64,000 nt of DNA, taken from Sphingomonas sp. SRS2 (GTDB taxonomy: Bacteria; Pseudomonadota; Alphaproteobacteria; Sphingomonadales; Sphingomonadaceae). Shown here one piece after another: positions 15,969 through 25,652 of the stretch (positions are counted from its first letter, which is position 1; every line of letters starts with the position of its first letter). Below the pieces are notes generated by a model. That model ran no database searches and was not told where the DNA came from. It saw nothing but the letters and a program-made list of their open reading frames with translations. Location of the stretch: contig NZ_LARW01000102.1 of the NCBI RefSeq assembly GCF_000971055.1, forward strand, positions 1 to 64,000, in the 5' to 3' direction. The translations under genes and the position numbers were made by a program.

Positions 15969-16754
15969 TCAGGCGGCCCCGCCGTCAACAATGAAGTCGG
16001 TTCCAGTCATGTAGCTCGACGCCGTCGAGCACAGGAATCGAATCCCAGCGGCGAGTTCCTCCGGTTCGCAATTGCGTTTGAGTGATGTGACAGCGATCGC
16101 AGCAGCCTCCTGCTGCGCCTGCGAAGGGGCCAGTCCAAGTTCTATGTAACGCGCATGTACTGTCGATGCCATGCCGAGCCGATTGCTGCCTCCAGGATAG
16201 AAGGCATTGGCTCGGATCGGATAGCCAAGGCGTCCATACTCCTTGGATGCGCTGCGGGTAAGGCTCGTCACCGCAGCCTTGCTGGCCGAATATGCCGAAG
16301 AAAAGCCGCGCGGTCGCATGCCCGCCGGGGACGATACATTCACTACCGAAGCACCGCCCCGTCGCCCCTCGCCAGCGATGCGCAGTAACGGGAGCAGTGC
16401 CTGCAACGAAAGAAGCACGCTTTCCACATTGGTATGGAATACTCGTCGCCAGTCGGCAAGCGAGGTTTCCTCGATTGAGCCGATGACGATCGTGCCAGCA
16501 TTATTGACCAGGCAATCGAGCCGTCCATAATCTTGCTCGATAGCACTCCGCACCGCCCCCCAATCCTCGGGCGAGGAAACATTATGTCGCATCCACTTCG
16601 CGACTTGGAGGTTCGGCGGGCATTCGCCTAGATCGCTGCCTATTACAATCGCGCCCGCCCGCGTCAGCGCTGCGCAAGTTGCCGTGCCAATCCCACCTGC
16701 AGCACCGGTAACCAGTGCAATCGCGTCCGCGAGTCCATCGTTGCCGTTCTGCAT
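15969..16754 (-). CDS. SDR-family oxidoreductase, upstream carries repeat element copy 1
   Basis: A classical 261-residue SDR with TGAAGGIG at 16-23, NNAG at 84-87, Ser142, Tyr155 and Lys159 (SAYSASKAAV), and a C-terminal MTGTDFIVDGGAA. The loop after the Lys, FYPGGSNRLGMASTVHARYI, is longer than average and lines the substrate site. Asp41 after the second strand (GSDLGECP) favours NAD. A 69-bp element shared with the SDR gene at 26257 lies about 100 bp upstream (16855-16923), as a mirror image on the other strand, which suggests a common ancestry of their upstream regions. Confidence 0.9.
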   Translation of the reverse strand: MQNGNDGLADAIALVTGAAGGIGTATCAALTRAGAIVIGSDLGECPPNLQVAKWMRHNVSSPEDWGAVRSAIEQDYGRLDCLVNNAGTIVIGSIEETSLADWRRVFHTNVESVLLSLQALLPLLRIAGEGRRGGASVVNVSSPAGMRPRGFSSAYSASKAAVTSLTRSASKEYGRLGYPIRANAFYPGGSNRLGMASTVHARYIELGLAPSQAQQEAAAIAVTSLKRNCEPEELAAGIRFLCSTASSYMTGTDFIVDGGAA

Positions 16755-16854
16755 CTTCTCTTCCTATGGCCTGCGCGATGGTCGTTGCCCTGGACCCGCT
16801 GCGTGGTGGTGCGCGCGCTTCGGGACCCTCGCCCTGGTGACGCGTCCGTCCGGC

Positions 16855-16923
16855 CGGCAATATCGGCGGGTCTAAATACCGTCCAATAACTTTTCATGGT
16901 CGCACGATGGCCTTTTGCTATCG
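16855..16923 (-). repeat. 69-bp element, copy 1 (inverted relative to copy 2)
   Basis: Read on the minus strand it begins CGATAGCAAAAGGCCATCG and includes ACCATGAAAAGTTATTGG, then GCCGATATTG. Over the first 44 bp it matches copy 2 (26052-26120) at 41 positions and over 69 bp at about 57. It encodes a short open start MKSYWTVFRPADI. The copies point toward their SDR genes and away from each other, flanking the 17-26 kb module. Confidence 0.8.
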
Positions 16924-17049
16924 GCGATCCTTGTAGGAACCTCCAACGAGCACAAACGGAGGCTCCCCGACAGCCCGCACATCAATAACGCAGCGGAGAG
17001 TTTTCCTATCTTGCTTGAGAGGGCGCGTGCTTCCGTCGGCTCTGGCCAT
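16918..17049 (-). CDS. 43-residue small ORF with a strong Shine-Dalgarno, function unknown
   Basis: ATG 17049 is preceded by AAGGAGGTCGC, one of the best SD sites in the window. The frame reads MARADGSTRPLKQDRKT and then CVIDVRAVGEPPFVLVGG, ending TAG at 16918-16920 inside the 69-bp element. It resembles no family I know and may be the first part of a gene cut by the arrival of the element, or a leader peptide for the SDR gene downstream. Confidence is limited because it is short and unique here. Confidence 0.4.
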   Translation of the reverse strand: MARADGSTRPLKQDRKTLRCVIDVRAVGEPPFVLVGGSYKDRR

Positions 17050-17252
17050 GCGACCTCCTTAAAGCGCCATCAGCAGAGATCAATTCAAGAAACACATTAG
17101 ATGATAAGAATATATTATTAGACTTAATCGGCTACGGCTTTCAAATGTCCGGCATCATCTTTTATTTTGTGACACCATGCTGCTCCGGGATTTAGCGTCT
17201 GGGGATTGACGACGCGCTTACCTACGGACTGTCGTTATTGATTGAGGTGCAT

Positions 17253-17854
17253 ATGCCGGTTCCAGGAGGCCATGTTCAGACGCCTAAACAGACTTGCAAC
17301 GCGGCGTATTTCACGCCCGACACTAAGGCGACGGTGGACTTCTACACGAACATCCTGGGGCTGGAGTTTTGGAGTGCGGTCATTGACAGCCGCCTCCCAT
17401 CCACAGAAGAGGTACCGCCCTATTTCCATATCTTCTTCCGCCGGCCTGACGGTTCACAGATCGCGTTTTTCGAATGTTCGGGAGTTCCCGACCGGGGGCT
17501 GGTGCCGCCCGCGGGCTACCATGATTCAATCATCTCGCACTCGACGTCTATGGTCGCGAAGCCGTCGATGCCTGGGCGGAATGGCTTGCGTCGCAAGGGG
17601 TGGAGGTCGTCGGCCCCGTCGATCGCAAGATCATCTACAGCGTCTATTTTTCCGACAATAACGGCCTTCGCAGCGAGATAACGGCCACGCTCGATCCCAG
17701 CTGGAACCACCAGCCGGAGCAGGCGTCCAACGACCTAGCACTGTGGGAGCGGGTCAAAGCAGAGGCCCTCCATACTGGCAGGGACGTCAGCACCGCGTTG
17801 TTCGAGACCATCGAGCGTGAGCGAGAACTCGGCACGATCACGGTCCATTACTAG
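17253..17854 (+). pseudogene. VOC family protein gene with a frameshift
   Basis: The N-terminal part starts at ATG 17253 after GAGG and reads PGGHVQTPKQTCNAAYFTPD then FYTNILGLEFWSAVID and YFHIFFRRPDGSQIAFFEC, a good VOC half. At about 17530-17535 the frame breaks. The continuation lies one frame over: LALDVYGREAVDAWAEWLAS, then VEVVGPVDRKIIYSVYFSDN and a tail ending GTITVHY at 17854. Restoring one base would give a protein of about 200 residues. It may be a true mutation or a sequencing error; the long tail stays open, so the event is recent or artefactual. Confidence 0.75.
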
Positions 17855-17988
17855 CGCCTAGAGCAAGGCGGAAACGAAAGAGCCGGGGTACATCGGCGAC
17901 GACCAGACGGACGGATTATCGGGAAAACCCGGCGCGGCCGCAGCACAACCAACGCTCAACCCATTGAATATACAGGGAGGGGAATAAG

Positions 17989-20235
17989 ATGAAAAACAGG
18001 TTTTTGAATGGGGTCGGCCTTTGTGCCGCACTGGCGCTTCCCGCCGTCGCGCATGGCCAGGCTGCGGAGCCCGCCGCCAGCGCGGATGCGTCCACGCTGG
18101 CGCAAGGCGGCGACGCGAAGATCGACGACATCATCGTCACCGCCCGCCGCAAGAGCGAGCGATTACAGAATGTGCCTGTCGCTATCACCGCCATCACGGC
18201 AGCGGATATCCAGCGCCGGAACATCGTCTCGGTTCAGGACATCCAGCGGCAAGTGCCGTCACTGCAGAGCCGGCAAGTTGCCAGCAGTCGAGACCAAATA
18301 AGCTTCCGGCTGCGCGGCCAAGGCCAATCAATCGCCGGAAGTCTGCCAGCGGTGGTCGCATATTTTGAAGATGTTCCGACGAACGCAGCCGGCCCGGGCC
18401 TGCTCTATGATCTGGAGAGTATCCAGATCCTCAAAGGCCCTCAAGGGACGCTCTTCGGGCGAAATACGACCGGCGGCGCCATTCTGTTGAATCCCCGCCG
18501 TCCCGATGGCGAACTTGGCGGTTCCATCGATCTGACGGCAGGGAATTACGGGCTTCGACGGGCGCAGGGCGCGCTCAACGTACCGATCAGCGATTCCCTG
18601 AAGATTCGCTTTGCGTTCGATTCGAACCAGCGGAACGGCTTTACCAAGGATCTCGGCACGGGCGCCGATCTGGATGATCGTAATTATTTCGGATGGCGCG
18701 TCGGCATATTGCTGACGCCTGTCGAGGGCCTGGAGAATTACTTTGTCTACGACAGGTATAGAAGCCGTTCCAATGGTGGATCGGTCGTTCTTCTCGACAT
18801 CCGGCCCGGCTCGCTTGCGACGACGCTTTTCCCCGGGATAACCGGCGACCTCGTCGAGCAGCGGCGGCGGGGCAAGCGTATCGTCGAGTTCTCGACCCTG
18901 ACCGCGTTCGATGATGTCGACACGGAATCGATAACGAACGTGCTGACCTATAAGGTCTCTGATCAGCTATCGCTGAAAAATATCCTGGGATACCGGATGT
19001 CGCGTCAGCGCTTCACCGGTGACTCGGATGCAACCCGATTCCCCATAATCGAAGAGCGGCAATCGCCCGAATATCACTCGGGATCCTACTCCAACCCCCA
19101 GTCGCAGAAGGCCGTCACCGCCGAATTGCAGGCGCAGGCGAGCCTGCTGGACAAGCAGCTCAGTCTTATCCTCGGCATCTACTACGAAAACATCAAACCT
19201 GAATCGAGTTCGAACATCGACGAGACGATCCAGTTCGGCAATCGCGTCTCGCTTGCGACGTTACGTTACGATCGAAGCAAGGCGGTGTTCGGACAGGCCA
19301 CTGCCGACCTGAGCCGGCTGATCACCGGGCTCAGATTTACCGGAGGTGTCCGATACACCGTCGATAACCGGCGGATTCGGGCGAAGAATGTTTCGAACGG
19401 CGTCTGCACGACGGTGCTCGCCGACGCGAATTGCTTCCGCGAAATCGCCGCCAAGTTCAGCGAGATCACCTACAACATCAGCGCGGAATACCAGCCGACC
19501 GACAGCACGCTCATCTACCTCGCGCATCGAAAGGGTTATAAGAGCGGCGGCTTCAACCCCGGCGTCGCACTGGGGCTGCTCTCAGTCTTCGGCCCCGAAC
19601 GGGTGCGTGATGCCGAGCTGGGGATCAAGACCGACTTCCGTCTCGCCTCGATGCCTGTTCGCCTGAACCTGGCTGGTTACGTGAGCAAGCTGACCGATAT
19701 TCAGCGTACGCGGCAGGTGCTTGCTAACGGTCAGAGCTTCACCGCCACCGGGAATGAGGGGTCCGCCAACATCAACGGTATCGAAGTCGAATTTTCGGCG
19801 GTGCCCGTCGATGGCGTCCGGCTATCCAGCTTTTACTCCTACACGGACGCGGGCTATAATCTTCCGGCGTTGAAAAATACGCCTTTCACCATAACGCCCA
19901 AGCACAAATTCGGTGTGTCGGGTAGCTACAAGATGGACCTGGGCGAGGGAGTTGGTACCATTACTCCCTTCGCGAGCTATTCCTATCAGTCCTTGACGCA
20001 TACATCGAACACGCCGGATTTCCGGGACGTTCAGAAGGGCTATGGCATTCTCGATGCAAGAATAGATTGGGATAAATTCCTCGATACGCCCGTGAGTGTT
20101 TATGTTTTCGCGAATAACATCACGAAGCGTTCCTATCTGACGACCTTCCTGCAATTCTATAACGGGATAGGTTTTTCCGCCGGGGCGTTCGGCGAGCCGC
20201 GGATGTTCGGCGCCGGGGTCAAGTACGGCTTCTGA
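17989..20235 (+). CDS. TonB-dependent outer-membrane receptor (second)
   Basis: ATG 17989 follows GGGAGGGGAATAAG. The 748 residues show a signal peptide (LALPAVAHGQA), a TonB-box region (DDIIVTARRKSERLQNV), the plug signature GPQGTLFGRNTTGGAILL and a barrel ending MFGAGVKYGF. It is clearly different from the receptors at 5630 and 43960. Next to it are a BVMO and an esterase, so it probably imports the ketone or a precursor handled by them. A hairpin follows the stop. No FecR/sigma pair is near, so surface signalling control is unlikely. Confidence 0.93.
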   Translation: MKNRFLNGVGLCAALALPAVAHGQAAEPAASADASTLAQGGDAKIDDIIVTARRKSERLQNVPVAITAITAADIQRRNIVSVQDIQRQVPSLQSRQVASSRDQISFRLRGQGQSIAGSLPAVVAYFEDVPTNAAGPGLLYDLESIQILKGPQGTLFGRNTTGGAILLNPRRPDGELGGSIDLTAGNYGLRRAQGALNVPISDSLKIRFAFDSNQRNGFTKDLGTGADLDDRNYFGWRVGILLTPVEGLENYFVYDRYRSRSNGGSVVLLDIRPGSLATTLFPGITGDLVEQRRRGKRIVEFSTLTAFDDVDTESITNVLTYKVSDQLSLKNILGYRMSRQRFTGDSDATRFPIIEERQSPEYHSGSYSNPQSQKAVTAELQAQASLLDKQLSLILGIYYENIKPESSSNIDETIQFGNRVSLATLRYDRSKAVFGQATADLSRLITGLRFTGGVRYTVDNRRIRAKNVSNGVCTTVLADANCFREIAAKFSEITYNISAEYQPTDSTLIYLAHRKGYKSGGFNPGVALGLLSVFGPERVRDAELGIKTDFRLASMPVRLNLAGYVSKLTDIQRTRQVLANGQSFTATGNEGSANINGIEVEFSAVPVDGVRLSSFYSYTDAGYNLPALKNTPFTITPKHKFGVSGSYKMDLGEGVGTITPFASYSYQSLTHTSNTPDFRDVQKGYGILDARIDWDKFLDTPVSVYVFANNITKRSYLTTFLQFYNGIGFSAGAFGEPRMFGAGVKYGF

Positions 20236-20240
20236 GGTAC

Positions 20241-20269
20241 GAGGGGGGCGGGTCGATCGCGCCTCCCTC
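20241..20269 (+). terminator. GC-rich hairpin after the second TonB receptor
   Basis: GAGGGGGGCG pairs with CGCCTCCCTC with one mismatch across a 9-base loop, followed by TTT. It begins five bases after the stop and would separate the receptor from the monooxygenase operon. Confidence 0.6.
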
Positions 20270-20351
20270 TTTGCCTGCGTCGAGCCTGAGCATTACCGCA
20301 TCTACCGACATCCGGCGACCTGGTGGAAGCCGGACCCACAGGAGGCGATCC

Positions 20352-22268
20352 TTGTCTGTTCTCGAAGAGCTCTCTGCCGAAGACCAAAGGGCGGTTGAGG
20401 CGATCGATGGCGCCGATGTCAACGTACTGCGTCTGGCGTTGCTCCAGATCACGGGCGACGCCGCGCTGGCGGGGATGAAAGTCGTCAAGACGCCCGCCCG
20501 GGGCGGGGTTCTGGAGGCTGACACGCTGGCCGTGGAGCATCATGCCGAGGTCAGGCGCGCGGCCCTGGACTATATCCGGAAGAGCAGGATCTCATCTGCG
20601 GAGACTCCACCGCCGCCGTCGCGGGAGAAGGCCTATGAGCTGATGAAGACATTCTCGGCGGGCGACATATCTCCCGAGGAATTGCGGTTTGGCTATGAGG
20701 AGCTCGCGTTTGAGGATTTCCCTAGGCAAGTGAACTGGCAAGGCAAGCCCCCGGCGGATGTCATCGCCGACTTCGAGGTTCTCATAATCGGGGCCGGGAT
20801 CAGCGGGGTGGCGCTTGGCGTCACCCTCAACCAGCTTGGCATCCCTTATACCATCTTGGAACGTCATGAGGGACTCGGCGGCACATGGTGGATAAATGAC
20901 TATCCCGATTGCCGGGTGGATATCACCAGCTATTCATATCAGTTCAAGTTCGAGAAGAAATATCCTTGGTCCGAATATTATTCGTCGCGGGACGAGACCC
21001 TTAAGTACGTCCAGCATGTCGCCGATAAGCACGATATAGCGTCGCATGTGAACTTCGGCTCCGAGGTGGTATCGGCAACCTGGGTCGAGGCGGAAGCCAA
21101 ATGGCATGTCGCCACCAAGGATGCTCACGGTGTCGAGCGCATCTGGGTAGCCAATGTCCTGATCAGCGCAGCGGGTTTATTCGCCACCCCCAAGCTGCCC
21201 GAGATAGCCGGGATAGAGACGTTCGAAGGTGCGATATTCCACACGACGCAGTGGGACCATGATTTCGATTATCGCGGCAAAAAGGTAGGCTTGATCGGCA
21301 ATGGTTCCACCGGTAGCCAGCTCATGCCGGGGATCGCGCAGGCCGCCAGCGAGCTCACGATCTTCCAGCGGACGGCCCAATGGGTCATGCCGGCGGAGAA
21401 TTACCGCGACGCGCTTCCCGCGGATGTGTCGTGGCTGATCGAGAACATCCCGTTTTACTGGAACTGGTTATGTTACTCGACCTTCTCGACGACCTGCCGA
21501 TTGCAGGAGCTGCAGGAATATGACCGCGCGTGGCAGGCCAATGGCGGCACGATCAGCCAGCGCAATGACAAGCTGCGAGCGAACCTTCTGAAATATATCG
21601 AGTCCAAAGTTGGCGACGCCCCCGAACTGCACAACAAGCTCCTCCCCCGTTTCGCCCCGCTGGGCCGACGGTCGGTGGTCGACAACGGGTGGTATGAGGC
21701 GCTCCGCCGAGAGAATGTAACTTTGTCGACCGAGAATATTACGCGGATCACCCCCAAGGGCATCGAAACCAGCGACGGCAAGCACCACGATCTCGACATG
21801 CTGATACTGGCCGCCGGTTTCCATGCTTCCAGATATCTTTGGCCGATCAAATATGTTGGCCGCGATGGCGTCACGTTGGAAGAGGTGTGGGCGAAGGACG
21901 GGCCGCGATCCTATCTGGGCATGACCCTGCCCGGATTTCCGAACTTTTTCATCATGTACGGCCCCAACGGCCAGCCACGGGCAGGCGGTTTTTTCTCCTG
22001 GGCCGAAATATGGACACGCTACATCCTGGCGCTGATCACCAAGATGATTGAGAGCCGCAGCTCGTCGGTTGAAGTGCGCCGCGAGGTATTTGACGATTAT
22101 AATCGCGAGATGGACGAGGAGATGAAAAACCTCATTTGGGAAAATGAGGCCAAGGGAAGCTACTTCCTCAACGAATTCGGAAGGATGGCCATAAACCTTC
22201 CCTGGAGAGCGGAAAAATATCACGCGATGGTGGAAAGCCCCGATCTTGCGGACTTCGAGCTTCGATAG
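20352..22268 (+). CDS. Baeyer-Villiger monooxygenase, 4-hydroxyacetophenone monooxygenase-like; TTG start
   Basis: AGGAGG lies six bases before a TTG at 20352, giving 638 residues; an earlier frame opening has no SD. The first 140 residues form the helical N-terminal extension seen in HAPMO-type enzymes. Two Rossmann sites follow: GAGISG at about 147-152 (FAD) and GNGSTG at about 316-321 (NADPH). Between them FEGAIFHTTQWD is the type I BVMO fingerprint FxGxxxHxxxW, here ending in Asp rather than Pro. FAD and NADPH turn a ketone into an ester or lactone. An esterase gene lies 41 bp downstream, so the product is probably hydrolysed at once. Confidence 0.9.
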   Translation: MSVLEELSAEDQRAVEAIDGADVNVLRLALLQITGDAALAGMKVVKTPARGGVLEADTLAVEHHAEVRRAALDYIRKSRISSAETPPPPSREKAYELMKTFSAGDISPEELRFGYEELAFEDFPRQVNWQGKPPADVIADFEVLIIGAGISGVALGVTLNQLGIPYTILERHEGLGGTWWINDYPDCRVDITSYSYQFKFEKKYPWSEYYSSRDETLKYVQHVADKHDIASHVNFGSEVVSATWVEAEAKWHVATKDAHGVERIWVANVLISAAGLFATPKLPEIAGIETFEGAIFHTTQWDHDFDYRGKKVGLIGNGSTGSQLMPGIAQAASELTIFQRTAQWVMPAENYRDALPADVSWLIENIPFYWNWLCYSTFSTTCRLQELQEYDRAWQANGGTISQRNDKLRANLLKYIESKVGDAPELHNKLLPRFAPLGRRSVVDNGWYEALRRENVTLSTENITRITPKGIETSDGKHHDLDMLILAAGFHASRYLWPIKYVGRDGVTLEEVWAKDGPRSYLGMTLPGFPNFFIMYGPNGQPRAGGFFSWAEIWTRYILALITKMIESRSSSVEVRREVFDDYNREMDEEMKNLIWENEAKGSYFLNEFGRMAINLPWRAEKYHAMVESPDLADFELR

Positions 22269-22309
22269 GGTCAACGTCCAATCGCGTAGTTGAGGAAAAG
22301 AGGACCGCG

Positions 22310-23335
22310 GTGAACGATCTCAGTGCGATGCATCTGGTAGACGAAGAGCTCAGGCAGGCGCTGGGATCGCTTTTCCCGCCGCTCGACTTCGGCTCACAGG
22401 ACTTGGCCGGCATGAGGAAGGGGTTGGCCACAGCCGTCCAGCCGTCCAACTTCGATCATCTCGATATCAGCGTCGAAATTATCGAGATAGCGGGCGGCGA
22501 TGGTCAGCCGCTCACCATCATCCTTTATCGCCCACGCCGCGCTATCGGCCCTTGCGGAGCCTTGCTGCACATCCATGGGGGAGGGTTCGTAACCGGTTCG
22601 CCGCTGCAATCGCAGGAGAACCAAGCGAAAACATGTGCGGAACTCGCATGTGTCATCGTCGCGCTCGGCTATCGCTTGGCACCCGAGACGCGGTTTCCGG
22701 GCGCGCTGGAAGATTGTTACGCAGCGTTGCAATGGCTTGCCAACGAGGCGCCTTCGCTGGGAGTGGATCCCGCTCGCATCGCCATAGGCGGCGAGAGCGC
22801 CGGGGGCGGCTTAGCGGCTGGCCTCGCACTTCTCGCGCGTGATCGCGGCGAGATAAAGATCGTCTTCCAGAGCCTGATCTATCCCATGCTGGACGACCGG
22901 ACCTGCATCGCGAGCGATCCGCATCCCCATACAGGACATTTCGTATGGACCAATGAGCAGAATCGCTTCGGCTGGTCGGCAATACTCGGCGTCGAGCCCG
23001 GCACTGCCAGTATTTCCTCCTATGCTGCGCCGGCGCGTGCGAAAACGCTTGGGGGCCTTCCCCCCACCTTCATTGCGGTGGGCGCGCTCGACCTCTTCCT
23101 GGAAGAGGATCTCGATTATGCGCGTCGCCTAACGCGCGCGGGCGTGGCCGTCGAACTCCACATATATCCGGGCGCCTATCACGGCTTCGTGCGCGTGCCC
23201 GATGCGAAGGTCGCCATAGCCGCGCGTCAACAAAGCCAGGAGGCGTTACGTCGTGCGCTTGTCGCACCGGCGGACCGGTCGGCTGACGGCGACGCAGCGG
23301 CCGCCCTGGTATCGAGATCGGATACCACGAGATGA
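22310..23335 (+). CDS. alpha/beta hydrolase of the hormone-sensitive lipase (HSL) type
   Basis: GTG 22310 has AGAGGA close upstream; 341 residues. The oxyanion motif HGGG is at 89-92, the nucleophile Ser163 in GGESAGG, the acid Asp261 in GALDLF and His291 in YHGF. This is family IV of bacterial esterases (acetyl-hydrolase type). Directly after a BVMO it most likely hydrolyses the ester or lactone formed there. The stop overlaps the NIPSNAP start (ATGA), so the three form one operon. Confidence 0.9.
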   Translation: MNDLSAMHLVDEELRQALGSLFPPLDFGSQDLAGMRKGLATAVQPSNFDHLDISVEIIEIAGGDGQPLTIILYRPRRAIGPCGALLHIHGGGFVTGSPLQSQENQAKTCAELACVIVALGYRLAPETRFPGALEDCYAALQWLANEAPSLGVDPARIAIGGESAGGGLAAGLALLARDRGEIKIVFQSLIYPMLDDRTCIASDPHPHTGHFVWTNEQNRFGWSAILGVEPGTASISSYAAPARAKTLGGLPPTFIAVGALDLFLEEDLDYARRLTRAGVAVELHIYPGAYHGFVRVPDAKVAIAARQQSQEALRRALVAPADRSADGDAAAALVSRSDTTR

Positions 23336-23967
23336 TCCAGGAGTTGCGGCGCTATTCGATAATGCCGGGACGAATGCCGGATATGCATCTGCGCATGCGC
23401 GACACATTGCTGCCGATGTTCGAACAACTCAATGTGCCACGTCCTCAGATCATCTGGTCGAGCTGCGATGACGTCTTTTCGTGGATATTGGCATGGGAAA
23501 GCTATGAGCAGCGCCAGGCTGGATGGAGCCGCGTCTATCCAGCCTGGCACAAGATAAAGATGAGCCTCGGCGACCAGGAGTTCGTGACCCAGACCGAGCT
23601 CACGCTCATCCAGCCTTGGTTGCAGATGCCATCCTTCCAGCGCGTCAAACAGGGAAGCTGTGAAACGGCCTGGCATGTCAGACCGCATATCAGCCACGTC
23701 GGCCGATTTCGGGAAGCCTGTCTCGAAACGGTATTCGCGGGCTTCCAAAAGGCCGGCGCGACCTCGGTGGCGGGTTTCGACATGCTGTTCGGGCCGCTCC
23801 CTCAGATGCTGATTTTGGTCAGCTGGCCTGACCCGCAGCTACGACAAGCGGCATCGGCTCTTTCGGCACCACATATCGAACGATGTCGTGGAGCATCGGG
23901 AGACTTGACGGCGCCGGCTCTCGTTTCCGAACGCTCCGAATTTCTGGACCGGGCCGGTTATCTGTGA
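23332..23967 (+). CDS. NIPSNAP family protein
   Basis: The 211-residue protein has two NIPSNAP-like ferredoxin repeats: MIQELRRYSIMPGRMPDMHL at the start and ETAWHVRPHISHVGRF in the middle. Such proteins are found with oxygenases and hydrolases in catabolic clusters, with no proven enzymatic role; they are structural relatives of ABM and EthD proteins. Coupled by ATGA to the esterase. No signal peptide. The tail ending FLDRAGYL is unremarkable. Confidence 0.8.
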   Translation: MIQELRRYSIMPGRMPDMHLRMRDTLLPMFEQLNVPRPQIIWSSCDDVFSWILAWESYEQRQAGWSRVYPAWHKIKMSLGDQEFVTQTELTLIQPWLQMPSFQRVKQGSCETAWHVRPHISHVGRFREACLETVFAGFQKAGATSVAGFDMLFGPLPQMLILVSWPDPQLRQAASALSAPHIERCRGASGDLTAPALVSERSEFLDRAGYL

Positions 23968-24302
23968 GCGACGCATGAAATCACAGAGCAGGGCTTGATA
24001 TGCTGATGAGAGGTCGAGATTTTCTTCCACGCATCGTTCCAGCCCGAATTTCAGGAGGATATGCCTCTGCCGCGAACACCAGTGCCGACAAGCCGTACCG
24101 CGTGATTAGGGGCGTCGATCATTATTATCGCAACGCGCCCGATCTGCTTTGGCAAGCCACGGTGATGTCGGGTGCGTGGCTTTCCGAGCGGCGCGCGCGG
24201 GGTCGAGTGAGTTTCTGTCGGCCGGCGGCTGCAGAGTTCGAAGTCGTGCCGAACTCTCATCGGCGGGCATTCGGGCGAAGGTGAAGCAATGAGGTATTCG
24301 AA
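23968..24302. other. 335-bp gap, no gene supported
   Basis: Open frames on both strands (for example plus 24000-24284) lack an SD and family likeness. The last 30 bp hold the SD (GAGG) for the MFS gene. Confidence 0.45.
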
Positions 24303-25628
24303 ATGACGCAAGCACAATCGCCAGCGGGCGCCCTGTTATCGGATGCCATGGAACATGGCGCGGGTCATCAGGGCTGGTCGCCGAGCCGGCGGCGCGTTGC
24401 GCTCGGCGCCCTAATGGTCGCGTACGGCCTCAACATCGCCGATCGACAGCTGATCTCGATCCTGGCTGGCCCTATCAAGGCTGATCTGAGGTTGAGCGAT
24501 ACCGAGATCGGCCTGATGGGCGGTGTGGCTTTCGCGATCTTCTATGCCGCCTGCGCGCTTCCGCTATCCTTCCTCGCCGATCGGTGGAGCCGGGCCAACG
24601 TCATCGCAATCGGCCTGGGGCTCTGGAGCTTCTTCACCCTGCTGTGCGGCGCTGCTCAAAGCGGGTTGCACCTGTTTCTTGCGCGGCTGGGAGTCGGGTT
24701 CGGCGAAGCCGGAGGCGCCGCGCCGTCCTTCTCGCTGGTCGCGTCTTATTATCCGCCAGAGGGCCGCGCACGCGCGGTCGCGCTGTTAAATTTCGCGTCG
24801 CCTATCGGCGCCGGGCTTGGGCCGCTGCTCGGTGCGGTGATCGCCAGCCTGCTGCATTGGCGCTGGGCGTTCATAATCGCGGGGGCGGTCGGCCTGATTT
24901 TCGTGCCCTTCTTTCGATGGGCCGTGCGCGACCCTTCGCCGGCGATCCGGCCCAAAGGAGTCGAAGCCATTGCCGCGATGTCCGCCGATGAACGCAAAGC
25001 CAGCATCGGTCGCCTGCTGCGCTCGCACTGTTTCTGGTTCCTGGCCATCGGGTCGGCGATCAGCTCAATGGTGCTCAATGGCATGGTTTTCTGGCTGCCG
25101 TCCTTCCTCCAGCGTAGCTTCGGACTCGACATCATCAGCAGCGCCGTGCTGTTCGCCATGCTAACCACTCTAGGCGGGATTGTGGGTGTCTGGGTCAGCG
25201 GCTGGACGATGGACAGATTCGGTACGAACAAAAGGCTTTATGTCCTCTATCCGGCCATCGCCGGCCTGGCATCGCTGCCATTCTACTCGATCGGCCTCAA
25301 TGCGGCCTCGATATGGATCGCTACCCCCCTTCTTTTCGTCGGCGTCGTTCTCAGCTTCTCATTCCCCACGCCGATCTACGTCGCCGTGCAGCATCTGGTA
25401 CCTGCCGGACTGCGTTCGACGAGCACCGCTACCTTCCTGTTCATAAATAACAGCATTGGCATAGGGCTGGGCATCGTCCTTCTTGGATTCATCTCCGACC
25501 GGCTGGCATCGACCTTTGGCACTGACTCGCTCAAATATTCGCTGCTGGCGACGCTGATCTTATATCCGATAGCGGCAATACCCTTCTGGATATCTGCGAG
25601 GTCGATCAAACGCGGCTGGATCGCATAG
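24303..25628 (+). CDS. MFS transporter (12 transmembrane segments)
   Basis: The 441-residue protein has about 12 hydrophobic segments. The loop 2-3 motif A is present as FLADRWSRANVIAIG. The start SRRRVALGALMVAYGLNIADR resembles the Spinster/aromatic-acid MFS group often found with sphingomonad degradation genes. It may import the acid or alcohol substrate or export a product across the inner membrane, complementing the TonB receptor. ATG 24303 follows GAGG. It lies in line with the BVMO operon but after a 335-bp gap, so co-transcription is uncertain. Confidence 0.9.
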   Translation: MTQAQSPAGALLSDAMEHGAGHQGWSPSRRRVALGALMVAYGLNIADRQLISILAGPIKADLRLSDTEIGLMGGVAFAIFYAACALPLSFLADRWSRANVIAIGLGLWSFFTLLCGAAQSGLHLFLARLGVGFGEAGGAAPSFSLVASYYPPEGRARAVALLNFASPIGAGLGPLLGAVIASLLHWRWAFIIAGAVGLIFVPFFRWAVRDPSPAIRPKGVEAIAAMSADERKASIGRLLRSHCFWFLAIGSAISSMVLNGMVFWLPSFLQRSFGLDIISSAVLFAMLTTLGGIVGVWVSGWTMDRFGTNKRLYVLYPAIAGLASLPFYSIGLNAASIWIATPLLFVGVVLSFSFPTPIYVAVQHLVPAGLRSTSTATFLFINNSIGIGLGIVLLGFISDRLASTFGTDSLKYSLLATLILYPIAAIPFWISARSIKRGWIA

Positions 25629-25652
25629 CAGCAATTACGATTTTCATAGAAG

